Shown here in pieces: positions 1 to 6,392 of a stretch of DNA of 6,628 bases. Position 1 is the stretch's first letter, and every line of letters begins with the position of its first letter. This stretch comes from Candidatus Latescibacterota bacterium (GTDB taxonomy: Bacteria; JAAXHH01; JABIQT01): positions 1 to 6,628 of the forward strand of contig JABIQT010000022.1 of the NCBI GenBank assembly GCA_018667995.1, in the 5' to 3' direction. The notes beneath the pieces were generated by a model. It was not told the DNA's origin. It made no database searches and worked only from the letters and a program-made list of their open reading frames with translations. The translations under genes were made by a program, and so were the position numbers.

Positions 1-3000
1 CCTCGAACGTAGTCATGAAGTTGCGTCGGACTTCTTCAAAGGTATCCAGAAACCTCGCACGCGCGGCGCGGTTCATTCGGGCAATCGTCTTGTCCAGGTT
101 CTCCTTAGCCTCAATGAGATCATCCCGCTGCTGCGTCAAGAAATCAAGGCGCTCCTTGGCAGCGTTATATTCCTCAATCGCCGCTAGGTTCAGTGCTCCA
201 AGTGCCTCTATTCTCCGCTGAATATCAGTCACCATGGTGCGCGCTTTATCCATATCGAACACGTCCATTCCGGGAACGACTGGGATTTCCTCAATGTTCT
301 CGGGGTCTGTCTCAAATTGCTGAATCAAAGATTTCCTGATCTCGTTGCTGCGTGTATACAACTCGGCGTCCTGGAGCTCTTCTTTGTGGATCTGCTCCTG
401 AACCTTTTCAAGCGTCTTGCGAGTCTCTTGTATCGTGAACTGCGCAGTCTTATTTTCGTCCCCCAGAGATCTGTACTCTGTTGCTACCTCGTCTCTCGCG
501 GCCTCCTTCTTTCGGCGCTCGGCATAGAGAACCTTGTAGTCGGCCTCTCCCACTTCGAGTAAGGACTTCAGCTCCGCGACCTGACCGGTGGCTCCCGTCA
601 GTTCTGTCTGTCTCTGATCCAGCATCTTCGTATGTCCGTCAGATCGCTGCCTCAAATGCTCCGTCGTTGTGCGTAGCTCGTTCCCACGTCCCTCCAGAGC
701 CACAAGCGCTACACGGGCCTCCTGCGAGGACTCAGCAAGACGACGACCGCGGGCCTCAAGTTCGTCGAGGGTTTCCTGAGCTTCGCGATCTGAATCTTCC
801 GCATCCTCACGGTTCCTCTCCAGTTCGGATAGCGTTGATTTGAGCTTTTCGAGCTGCGCTCGAGCAGATACGATCTGTTGATCGATACCTGTCGCGTCCC
901 CCTCAATCGTGGTTTTCTGTTCGGTCAACTGCTTCACCTGATACGCAAGTTGGCTGACATTATTCTCCATACTCGACTTGCTTCGCTGGGTCTCTTCCAG
1001 CAATTGATCCAGAGCGGAGCGTTTCTGGAGCAGCCCATTGAGTGCCTCGGCTATGGCAGCAATCTCCTCCTCCAGCGCGTCTCTCTCCTCCGTGAAGCTC
1101 GCCAACTCCGTCTCCAGCACCTCGATCCTGGCCGTACGACTCAGGAGGTTGGTATCATCATCACCACCTACTCCGCCCGTCAATACGCCGACTGGATCCA
1201 CGATTAGTCCGTCCGGCGTAAGCAGTTCCCATCCAGAATCGTCATTGAACTCGCTGGCCACTCTGAGCGCCGCATCGAGGTCGTTTACCAGTACCACGCG
1301 TCCGAGCAAATGCTGAACCGCGGGTTGAAGCGCTTTTGAGACTTTGACAAACTGTAGGGGAGAGCCAATCACTTCTGGACCGGCGTATGGCAATTGGGGC
1401 GGAGTATCGCGGCCATTGAGACGGTCAAGCAGAAGGAACGACGCTTTGCCTTCTTCCGCGCCACGCAGGTACTCGATGCCCGAACGTGCTGCCTCGGTTG
1501 AGGAGGCAATAATGAATTGCAGCGCTTCACCAAGATAGGCTTCAACAGCCGAGGCATATGGGGCGTCGACCGTCATTTCCTCTGCCAGTGTACCACGCAG
1601 CCCTTCAATATTTGGCCCTTCCGCCATTAGCGCCCGCACTCCTTTTCCGTACCCTTCATAGCGCTGGCGCATCTGAACAAGGAGCCCATGCTCACTCTCG
1701 CGCGTTGCGAGTTGGGTATCCAGGTCGGCTTTCCGGTTACGGGACTCCTCGCGACGCTGCTGTCTGGTCTGTATATCATTATCGAGAACGACCTTTAGAG
1801 CCAGATTCTCGTCCAGCGTCTGGGACGCCTCACTAAGAGCCTTGCGGGCATCGGCGGATTGACGTTCCGCAATGGCAAGTTCATCGGTTACGGTCTCTCG
1901 GGCCTGCTGAAGCTGCGCCTGCCGTTTTCCCAATTCTGACAATCGCGCATCTATAGTATTTACCTGGCCACGCGTTTCAGTTTGCTGCTGAATCATCTCA
2001 TATCGGCGCCTCTGCATAACGCGTGCTTTTTCTTTGCCCTCCGCCACGGTCCGAGCAAAAGCCGTCGATTCCTTCTCCTTCGTCTGGGATAACCGCTCAG
2101 CCATCTCCAATTTGCCAGCCAATCCGCTCAGCTCATTCTCCGCGAGCTCAAGTTGCTCGCTTATCTGTGCCAGCTCGATACGCAACGTCTGACTCTCCCG
2201 GGCGGACACCTCCATACGCTGCTCAAGATTCGCTCGTTTTGTCCGGTCTACCGCGACTTTTTCGTTGAGGGCATTGATCTGCTGATCGCAGGAATTCACC
2301 TCTTGTTGCCGGGCGTTCAACGTCTGTTCCTTCTCCGTCAACTCCAATAAGCGGGTCTGAACCCGGGACTCGGCACTGGATATTTGCGTGACAAGCTGCT
2401 CTTTCTCCTTCAATAGTGCTTCGATCTTCGTTCTGATCGGCTCGGTATTCTGACGAACAGCCATGTATTCATGATAGGCGCAGGCCAATTCGACGTCTTT
2501 CTGGTCTTGGGTCAATCGATTGTAGCGCTCGACTTTCCACACCTGACGTCGAAGGGCACTCGCATTGCGCTCCACTTCTTCCAGAATATCCGCAATACGG
2601 ACCAGATCCTGTTCGGTACTTTCGAGCTTGCGTCGGGCGAGTCTTCTTCGTGTTTTATATTTGTTGATGCCCGCGGCTTCCTCAAGAAGCTGGCGCCTAT
2701 CCATGGGACTGCCATTAACAATGGCATCAACCATGCCCTGCTCGATAATGGAGTAGGCATGGGTACCCATGCCTGTGTCCAGCAACAGATCGGTGATATC
2801 CTTGAGACGGCAGGGCACTTTATTCAGCTGGTACTCACTGTCACCGGACCGGAAATATCGTCTTGTTATGGTGACTTCGCTGTACTCTATGGGCAGTAGC
2901 TGCTCTTTGTTATCAATTGTCAGCGAGACTTCCGCCATTCCAAGAGGCTTGCGGCTGGCGGTGCCGTTGAAGATGATGTCCTCCATCCGATCTCCGCGAA

Positions 3001-3166
3001 GAGCTGTGGCCCGCTGTTCCCCGAGCACCCATCGGATGGCATCGACAATGTTGGACTTTCCGCAACCATTTGGCCCTACAACGGCCGTGATTCCGTCACT
3101 CAGCTTGAGGCCAAGCCTGCTGGAGAATGACTTAAATCCGACGATTTCCAGATGAGAAAGGCGCAT
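1..3166 (-). CDS. smc: Chromosome segregation ATPase SMC, partial (C-terminus off the left edge)
   Basis: SMC is the ATPase core of the SMC-ScpAB condensin that loads on and organises the chromosome. The minus-strand frame is open without a stop from ATG 3166 to the window edge, about 1055 codons. Residues 1-14 carry the family's N-terminal GFKSF motif, and Walker A GPNGCGKS is at 31-38. The head continues through DTGMGTHAY (130-138), YSIIEQG (138-144) and EEAAGINKYK (162-171). A long Glu/Gln/Arg/Lys-rich coiled coil follows to about 510, then the flexible hinge at about 515-675 (GLRG at 522-525, LTGG at 662-665), then the returning coil. The end at TFEEVRRNFMTTFE is typical just before the C-terminal head. 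Bacterial SMC is usually near 1150-1200 residues, so about 100-150 residues with the ABC signature and Walker B lie outside. Cysteine in Walker A is an accepted variant. The start is set by family alignment; only a weak GGA lies upstream. MukB and Rad50 are excluded by the hinge and head motifs. Confidence 0.97.
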   Translation of the reverse strand, partial: MRLSHLEIVGFKSFSSRLGLKLSDGITAVVGPNGCGKSNIVDAIRWVLGEQRATALRGDRMEDIIFNGTASRKPLGMAEVSLTIDNKEQLLPIEYSEVTITRRYFRSGDSEYQLNKVPCRLKDITDLLLDTGMGTHAYSIIEQGMVDAIVNGSPMDRRQLLEEAAGINKYKTRRRLARRKLESTEQDLVRIADILEEVERNASALRRQVWKVERYNRLTQDQKDVELACAYHEYMAVRQNTEPIRTKIEALLKEKEQLVTQISSAESRVQTRLLELTEKEQTLNARQQEVNSCDQQINALNEKVAVDRTKRANLEQRMEVSARESQTLRIELAQISEQLELAENELSGLAGKLEMAERLSQTKEKESTAFARTVAEGKEKARVMQRRRYEMIQQQTETRGQVNTIDARLSELGKRQAQLQQARETVTDELAIAERQSADARKALSEASQTLDENLALKVVLDNDIQTRQQRREESRNRKADLDTQLATRESEHGLLVQMRQRYEGYGKGVRALMAEGPNIEGLRGTLAEEMTVDAPYASAVEAYLGEALQFIIASSTEAARSGIEYLRGAEEGKASFLLLDRLNGRDTPPQLPYAGPEVIGSPLQFVKVSKALQPAVQHLLGRVVLVNDLDAALRVASEFNDDSGWELLTPDGLIVDPVGVLTGGVGGDDDTNLLSRTARIEVLETELASFTEERDALEEEIAAIAEALNGLLQKRSALDQLLEETQRSKSSMENNVSQLAYQVKQLTEQKTTIEGDATGIDQQIVSARAQLEKLKSTLSELERNREDAEDSDREAQETLDELEARGRRLAESSQEARVALVALEGRGNELRTTTEHLRQRSDGHTKMLDQRQTELTGATGQVAELKSLLEVGEADYKVLYAERRKKEAARDEVATEYRSLGDENKTAQFTIQETRKTLEKVQEQIHKEELQDAELYTRSNEIRKSLIQQFETDPENIEEIPVVPGMDVFDMDKARTMVTDIQRRIEALGALNLAAIEEYNAAKERLDFLTQQRDDLIEAKENLDKTIARMNRAARARFLDTFEEVRRNFMTTFE
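2755..2774. repeat. Perfect 20-bp palindrome inside smc
   Basis: AGGCATGGGTACCCATGCCT is its own reverse complement over all 20 bases; the next flanking pair (T and G) does not match. It covers the smc codons for Gly132-Met-Gly-Thr-His-Ala137, a conserved stretch of the head domain. The protein sequence constrains much of it, but the third-position choices complete the symmetry. It may be coincidence or a binding or cleavage site; the sequence alone does not decide. Confidence 0.6.
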
Positions 3167-3194
3167 GAAGCGGATTCCGTGTATCTTGGGACCG

Positions 3195-3221
3195 GACGTG
3201 ATCAAATAACGAGATCACGTC
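3195..3221. promoter_or_regulatory. 9-bp perfect inverted repeat, candidate operator or 5' UTR hairpin
   Basis: GACGTGATC (3195-3203) and its exact reverse complement GATCACGTC (3213-3221) flank a 9-base spacer. The dyad begins at the base next to the candidate smc -10 box and covers the expected transcription start, a common place for a repressor operator. As RNA it could form a 9-bp stem with a 9-base loop in the smc leader. No U-tract follows on either strand, so it does not look like an intrinsic terminator. Confidence 0.5.
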
Positions 3222-3249
3222 ATTATGAAATATGAGTAACAACTGCTAA
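3222..3249 (-). promoter_or_regulatory. Candidate sigma-70-type promoter for smc
   Basis: Read on the minus strand, a -35-like TTAGCA (3249-3244, 4 of 6 to TTGACA) is followed after 16 bases by a -10-like CATAAT (3227-3222, 5 of 6 to TATAAT). Transcription would start near 3215, about 50 bases before the smc ATG. The predicted start falls inside the inverted repeat at 3195-3221. This is a consensus match by eye in an AT-rich region, so it is provisional. If the organism uses a Bacteroidota-type primary sigma factor, this match would mean little. Confidence 0.4.
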
Positions 3250-3295
3250 ACGGAGATTAAGTAGAATTCGATGTATATTACTACATATTGGGGGG

Positions 3296-3323
3296 TTGTC
3301 AAGATTTTAATACAGGATATAGG
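3296..3323 (+). promoter_or_regulatory. Candidate promoter for the glycosyltransferase gene
   Basis: TTGTCA (3296-3301, 5 of 6 to the -35 consensus) is separated by 16 bases from TATAGG (3318-3323, 4 of 6 to the -10 consensus). A transcript would start near 3330 and leave a leader of about 40 bases before the GTG at 3371. The match is modest and judged by eye. Confidence 0.33.
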
Positions 3324-3370
3324 TTGCACCCCTAAACGTTTGTCGATATTTATAGATTGCCTGAAAAACT

Positions 3371-4150
3371 GTGAATAAGGTACTTATTTTGCCGATTGGT
3401 TCCACCAGAGAGACGCGCCCTTTGACCGAAATCGAATCGCCGAACATCGTAGTTATTATTCCTGTTCTCAACGAAGAACAGTCCATAGGCCTGGTCCTGG
3501 ATGCAATTCCAGAAAAACTGGTATCTCAGGTTGTAGTTGTGGACAATGGTTCTACGGATGGAACGGCCCGTGTGGCCAGCGAAAAAGGTGCGGTAGTGGT
3601 TAATGAGCCGCAGCGGGGATACGGTGCGGCCTGCCTGCGAGGCATTGAGCAGGCTCGGCTCCAGCAACCGGACATCATCGTTTTCCTCGATGGTGATTTC
3701 AGCGACCACCCAGAGGAGATGCCCGCTTTGATTGAACCCATCGTGGACCGGGATTACGACATGGTAATCGGCTCACGTATGCTTGGAACAAGGGAGCCGG
3801 GGGCGTTACCCATACAGTCCCTCATCGGTAATTTCATGGTACCCCGGATCATCCGGATCCTCTACGGAGCTCGATATACGGACCTTGGCCCATTCCGGGC
3901 AATACGCTTCGACCGGTTAATGGATCTGGACATGCAGGATCGGAATTTTGGATGGACCGTGGAAATGCAGATCAAGGCCGCAAAATGGAATTACAAGACC
4001 GTTGACATCCCGGTATCCTACCGGCACCGTATCGGAATATCCAAAATCACGGGTACATTCGGCGGGGCTGTTAAGGCTGGATTTAAGATTCTATGGATGA
4101 CATTCTCACATGTATTCCGTGCGGGCCGACGGGGGGCACAGTCCTCGTAG
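3371..4150 (+). CDS. Glycosyltransferase family 2, DPM1-like, soluble
   Basis: This GT-A fold glycosyltransferase should transfer a sugar from a nucleotide- or lipid-activated donor during glycan or glycolipid synthesis; the donor and acceptor cannot be read from sequence. Seen in order: the first strand VVIIPVLNEE (27-36), VVVDNGSTDGT (55-65) for nucleotide binding, GYGAACLRG (83-91), and FLDGD (105-109) as the DxD-type metal site. IGSRMLG (133-139), YTDLGPFRAIR (169-179) and FGWTVEMQ (193-200) follow, and the last two mark the polyprenyl-phosphate-sugar-synthase-like branch. At 259 residues there is no C-terminal membrane segment, so it probably acts in the cytoplasm at the membrane face. 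The frame closes at TGA 3362-3364, so GTG 3371 is the longest start, but it has no Shine-Dalgarno. TTG at 3389 has AAGG 8 bases upstream (3377-3380) and would remove six residues without harming the fold. The stop touches the convergent nucleoside hydrolase stop. Confidence 0.9.
   Translation: MNKVLILPIGSTRETRPLTEIESPNIVVIIPVLNEEQSIGLVLDAIPEKLVSQVVVVDNGSTDGTARVASEKGAVVVNEPQRGYGAACLRGIEQARLQQPDIIVFLDGDFSDHPEEMPALIEPIVDRDYDMVIGSRMLGTREPGALPIQSLIGNFMVPRIIRILYGARYTDLGPFRAIRFDRLMDLDMQDRNFGWTVEMQIKAAKWNYKTVDIPVSYRHRIGISKITGTFGGAVKAGFKILWMTFSHVFRAGRRGAQSS
3374..3388 (+). repeat. Short inverted repeat over the glycosyltransferase start region
   Basis: AATAAG (3374-3379) and CTTATT (3383-3388) are exact reverse complements around the 3-base spacer GTA. 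The left arm contains most of the AAGG that could serve as ribosome-binding site for an alternative TTG start at 3389. A hairpin here would be AU-rich and weak, so a regulatory role is only a possibility. Confidence 0.3.
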
Positions 4151-5128
4151 TCAGGGATATGTCGCGAGCGTTTCGATCAGTAGATCGAAGAACCGATCCC
4201 GGTTGATCTTTAGTCCGACGTCCGTATAGGGCGGTGCGCCCTTTCGTCGTGCTATCGTGCGAAAGTCTGCATTCCCGCTGTCTTGCAGATGGCGATAGTC
4301 GCAGACTGTCATGCCAGTTGTATGTTCACCATATCGCTCAATAGCAACGCGCATAGGTTCGAACTGGATCATTTGTGGGTTGATCAGCGGTACCACCGCA
4401 CAAGGATCGTGAAGCGCTCCTCCCGGCAGACCATAGAGTCGTTTGATAGATCCTACGTAAAAGTCCAGTAGATCTGCCACGAATGTGCCAACCCTGTTAT
4501 TGAGGGAACGAATTCTTCCAATCTCAACATCCGTGGCCATGACCTGCCGAGTGAGGTTAATACCACACATTTTAACGGGCACCCCGCTCGAAAATACGAT
4601 ATGCGCGGCCAGCGGATCGACATAAATATTGAACTCAGCCGTCGCTGTCACATTTCCGATCGCTAAATTACCACCCATCAGACTTATGCCCGCCAACCTG
4701 TCCTTGATCCTCGGTTCTCGTCGTAATGCTGACGCTACGTTGGTCAGGGGCCCAGTCGGTATCAATGTAACATCATTCGTGGACATCACAGTATCAACAA
4801 TGAAGTCAACACCGTGACTTGCTATGATGGAAATGTCAGGCTCCGGGAGTTCCGGGCCGTCCAGACCGGTGGTGCCGTGGACATCCGGACCGTGAATGTC
4901 AGAAGTATCTATGCGAGGGGCCATCAGAGGCTCCCCCATTCCACGTGCAACTGGAATGTGGGTGAGCTCTGCGCACTCCAGAATTTTCAGTGTGTTGTTG
5001 GTGACCTTCTCCAGCGTCTGATTCCCACCTACAGTAGTGATGCCAAGCACGTCCAAATGCCCTGCGGCCAGTAGAATGGCCAGCGCATCGTCGTGCCCGG
5101 GATCGCAATCTATGATTACTTTCTTCAT
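4151..5128 (-). CDS. Nucleoside hydrolase (inosine-uridine preferring type)
   Basis: It hydrolyses the N-glycosidic bond of nucleosides to free base and pentose, normally in the cytoplasm for salvage or breakdown. From ATG 5128 it has 325 residues, normal for the family. The calcium and ribose site motif DCDPGHDDA is at 7-15, followed by GGN (34-36), VHG (83-85), TGP (125-127), the EFN...DP ribose-binding block (165-172, with Asn159 before it), and HDPCAV (240-245). His240 and Asp241 match the catalytic His and calcium-binding Asp of the classic protozoan enzyme, so it should be active. The exact base preference is not readable; most relatives prefer ribonucleosides. A TTG at 5140 would extend it by four residues, but ATG 5128 has GAGGA 5 bases upstream and begins at the family-typical MKKVIID. 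It sits 8 bases after dgt and is likely co-transcribed and translationally coupled with it. Its TGA abuts the convergent glycosyltransferase stop with no gap. Confidence 0.95.
   Translation of the reverse strand: MKKVIIDCDPGHDDALAILLAAGHLDVLGITTVGGNQTLEKVTNNTLKILECAELTHIPVARGMGEPLMAPRIDTSDIHGPDVHGTTGLDGPELPEPDISIIASHGVDFIVDTVMSTNDVTLIPTGPLTNVASALRREPRIKDRLAGISLMGGNLAIGNVTATAEFNIYVDPLAAHIVFSSGVPVKMCGINLTRQVMATDVEIGRIRSLNNRVGTFVADLLDFYVGSIKRLYGLPGGALHDPCAVVPLINPQMIQFEPMRVAIERYGEHTTGMTVCDYRHLQDSGNADFRTIARRKGAPPYTDVGLKINRDRFFDLLIETLATYP
4172..4204. repeat. Two adjacent short hairpins near the convergent gene ends
   Basis: TTCGATC (4172-4178) pairs with GATCGAA (4183-4189) across a 4-base loop. 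AACCG (4191-4195) pairs with CGGTT (4200-4204) across another 4-base loop. They lie about 20 and 40 bases after the glycosyltransferase stop, inside the last codons of the opposing nucleoside hydrolase. With no intergenic space, these are the nearest structures that could end the glycosyltransferase transcript. Neither has a proper T-tract downstream; only CTTT follows, so an intrinsic terminator is not established. Confidence 0.35.
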
Positions 5129-5133
5129 TCCAT

Positions 5134-5138
5134 TCCTC
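5134..5138 (-). promoter_or_regulatory. Ribosome-binding site of the nucleoside hydrolase, overlapping the dgt stop
   Basis: GAGGA on the minus strand ends 5 bases before ATG 5128 and shares its first two bases with the dgt TGA stop (5139-5137). It decides ATG 5128 over the upstream TTG 5140, and it implies that ribosomes finishing dgt can restart directly on the next gene. Confidence 0.7.
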
Positions 5139-6291
5139 AAACCCGTTGGTAGGGATCGAATAACTTCTTGTGTTCGTCCAGCGCATAACGATCCGTCATA
5201 CCCGCGATGTAGTCGCAGACAATTCGCTCCTGCGGCAGACTATCAAGATCCCTGAGAGCGGCTGGCGGCAGCTGACGGATATCCTCCATGTACTCTTGAA
5301 AGAGGTCCTCCAGAAACCGGGTGGCCTTGCGTGACATTCGGGCAACACGAAAATGCTGATAGAAATTCTCACGTAAAAACTGTCGTAGTTCGCGATTCTT
5401 ACGTCGCATCTCTTCGCTGTAATCGACCACATCGAAATCTATATTTCGTATATCATCAACCGCACGAGCCTCTTGAACCAGGAGTTTGTTCTCAGTTGTG
5501 TGAATCACATCCGTGATCTGCTGGTTTATCAGAGCTCGCACAATCTGGTATTTCTTGCGCGTGTCGTCCACGTCATTAGCAGTTCTGGCAGCTTCCTGAA
5601 GCGTGTCGTCCCATATTTCCAAGTCGCTCAACTGATCCAATTCGATGAATCCTGCGGTCAATCCGTCATCCAGATCGTGGGTATTGTATGCGATTTCGTC
5701 CGCCAGATTGGCAATCTGTGCCTCGACGGAGCTGCGTTTACCTGGCTCGAAATCCTCAGGATCCGGAGTATCGTAGGGGGTATTGTGTTTTACAATCCCT
5801 TCTCTCGTTTCCCACGTCAGATTCAGACCTGAGAAGTCGGGATACCGCCATTCCAGATAGTCGATAACACGCAGGCTCTGTTTGTTGTGTTCGAAACCAC
5901 CATGGGCTTCCATGAGAGAATTCAGCGCACGTTCGCCAGCGTGGCCAAACGGAGGATGACCCAGATCATGTGCAAGTGCTACCGTGACGGCAAGATCCTG
6001 GTTGACACCGAGACTGCGCGCTATAGTCTGGGATACACCGGCGACCTCCATGGTATGGGTTAACCGGGTCCGGTAGTGATCGCCCTCGTGGTAGACAAAA
6101 ACCTGTGTTTTGTACTCGAGCCGTCGAAACGCTTTTGAGTGCACGACGCGATCGCGATCTCTCTGAAAGGGCGTTCGGAGTGGATCCTCCGCCTCCGTGT
6201 GGCGCCTGCCATGACTTTCAGCGCTCTTGACTGCGTACGGAGCCAATGTCTGAGCCTCAATGGCCTGTAGGTCATCTTTAACGCGCAGCAA
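5137..6291 (-). CDS. dgt: dGTP triphosphohydrolase-like protein (HD domain, type 2)
   Basis: Members of this family remove tripolyphosphate from deoxynucleoside triphosphates to give the deoxynucleoside, helping to control dNTP pools; some prefer dGTP and others accept several dNTPs. The 384 residues match the usual length of the type 2 group. Seen: GRRH (28-31), DRDRVVHSKAFRRLEYKTQV (45-64), the metal-ligand histidine in RTRLTHTMEV (79), the HD pair in ALAHDLGHPPFGH (His108-Asp109), GGFEHNKQSLRV (131-142), LTWETREGIVKH (158-169), and the fourth ligand Asp198 in LADEIAYNTHDLDDG. The HD ligand set is complete, so activity is expected. No ATG lies near the N-terminus; TTG 6291 is chosen because AGGAG stands 6 bases upstream. 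It precedes the nucleoside hydrolase by 8 bases and could supply it with substrate. The N-terminal 25 residues are less conserved, so the start is the least certain part. Confidence 0.95.
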   Translation of the reverse strand: MLRVKDDLQAIEAQTLAPYAVKSAESHGRRHTEAEDPLRTPFQRDRDRVVHSKAFRRLEYKTQVFVYHEGDHYRTRLTHTMEVAGVSQTIARSLGVNQDLAVTVALAHDLGHPPFGHAGERALNSLMEAHGGFEHNKQSLRVIDYLEWRYPDFSGLNLTWETREGIVKHNTPYDTPDPEDFEPGKRSSVEAQIANLADEIAYNTHDLDDGLTAGFIELDQLSDLEIWDDTLQEAARTANDVDDTRKKYQIVRALINQQITDVIHTTENKLLVQEARAVDDIRNIDFDVVDYSEEMRRKNRELRQFLRENFYQHFRVARMSRKATRFLEDLFQEYMEDIRQLPPAALRDLDSLPQERIVCDYIAGMTDRYALDEHKKLFDPYQRV

Positions 6292-6392
6292 TAAATGCTC
6301 CTGTTTGGTGTTGTCTTCTACCTAATTCGATTGATATCTGTCTTTCGCAATGCTTGTCCCGCACAGATCGAAAAATCGCGTTGACGATGAAA
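6292..6392. other. Short gap between the cupin gene and dgt
   Basis: About 100 bases lie between the cupin stop and the dgt start, both on the minus strand. Apart from the dgt ribosome-binding site, I see no convincing hairpin terminator and no good -35/-10 pair. It is therefore open whether dgt is read from its own promoter or from the upstream cupin transcript. Confidence 0.6.
6298..6302 (-). promoter_or_regulatory. Ribosome-binding site supporting the TTG start of dgt
   Basis: AGGAG on the minus strand, 6 bases before TTG 6291-6289, is the only strong Shine-Dalgarno match near the start of this frame. The frame is closed upstream by TAG at 6324-6322, with no ATG or GTG between them. Confidence 0.7.

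Larger units (their letters stand above)
3167..3370. promoter_or_regulatory. Divergent smc / glycosyltransferase intergenic region
   Basis: This 204-base AT-rich non-coding stretch separates the divergent starts of smc and the glycosyltransferase. It holds the candidate promoters and inverted repeat listed separately. It also has a run of six G (3290-3295) and a weak 5-bp dyad ATGTA/TACAT (3271-3275 and 3282-3286). I saw no small gene or RNA gene in it. Confidence 0.75.

Noticed and set aside
481-843. Plus-strand open frame of 120 codons
   Set aside because: It is antisense to the smc C-terminal coiled coil; Pro/Arg/Ser-rich with no recognisable domain.
2471-2899. Plus-strand open frame of 142 codons
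   Set aside because: It lies entirely antisense to the conserved smc head region and resembles no family; it is a shadow of the coding frame.
2769-3155. Plus-strand open frame of 128 codons
   Set aside because: It is antisense to the Walker A region of smc, with Ser/Arg-rich composition typical of a shadow frame.
1-3166. MukB, Rad50 or SbcC instead of SMC
   Set aside because: The GFKSF start, EEAAGI.KYK block and glycine-rich SMC hinge near residues 515-675 fit SMC; no zinc-hook Cys-x-x-Cys is seen.
3195-3221. CRP/FNR-type binding site at the dyad
   Set aside because: GTGA and TCAC are present but 13 bases apart rather than 6, and the FNR spacing does not fit either.
3195-3221. Intrinsic terminator at the dyad
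   Set aside because: No T-tract follows on either strand, and the position is between two divergent starts, where no transcript needs to end.
3350-3709. Minus-strand open frame of 119 codons opposite the glycosyltransferase
   Set aside because: The plus-strand frame has all the GT2 motifs; the opposite frame has none.
5129-5140. TTG 5140 as start of the nucleoside hydrolase
   Set aside because: ATG 5128 has a well-spaced GAGGA and begins at the family-typical N-terminus; the TTG overlaps the ribosome-binding site and the dgt stop.
5473-5832. Plus-strand open frame of 119 codons opposite dgt
   Set aside because: It is antisense to a well-conserved HD-domain gene and shows no family motif.
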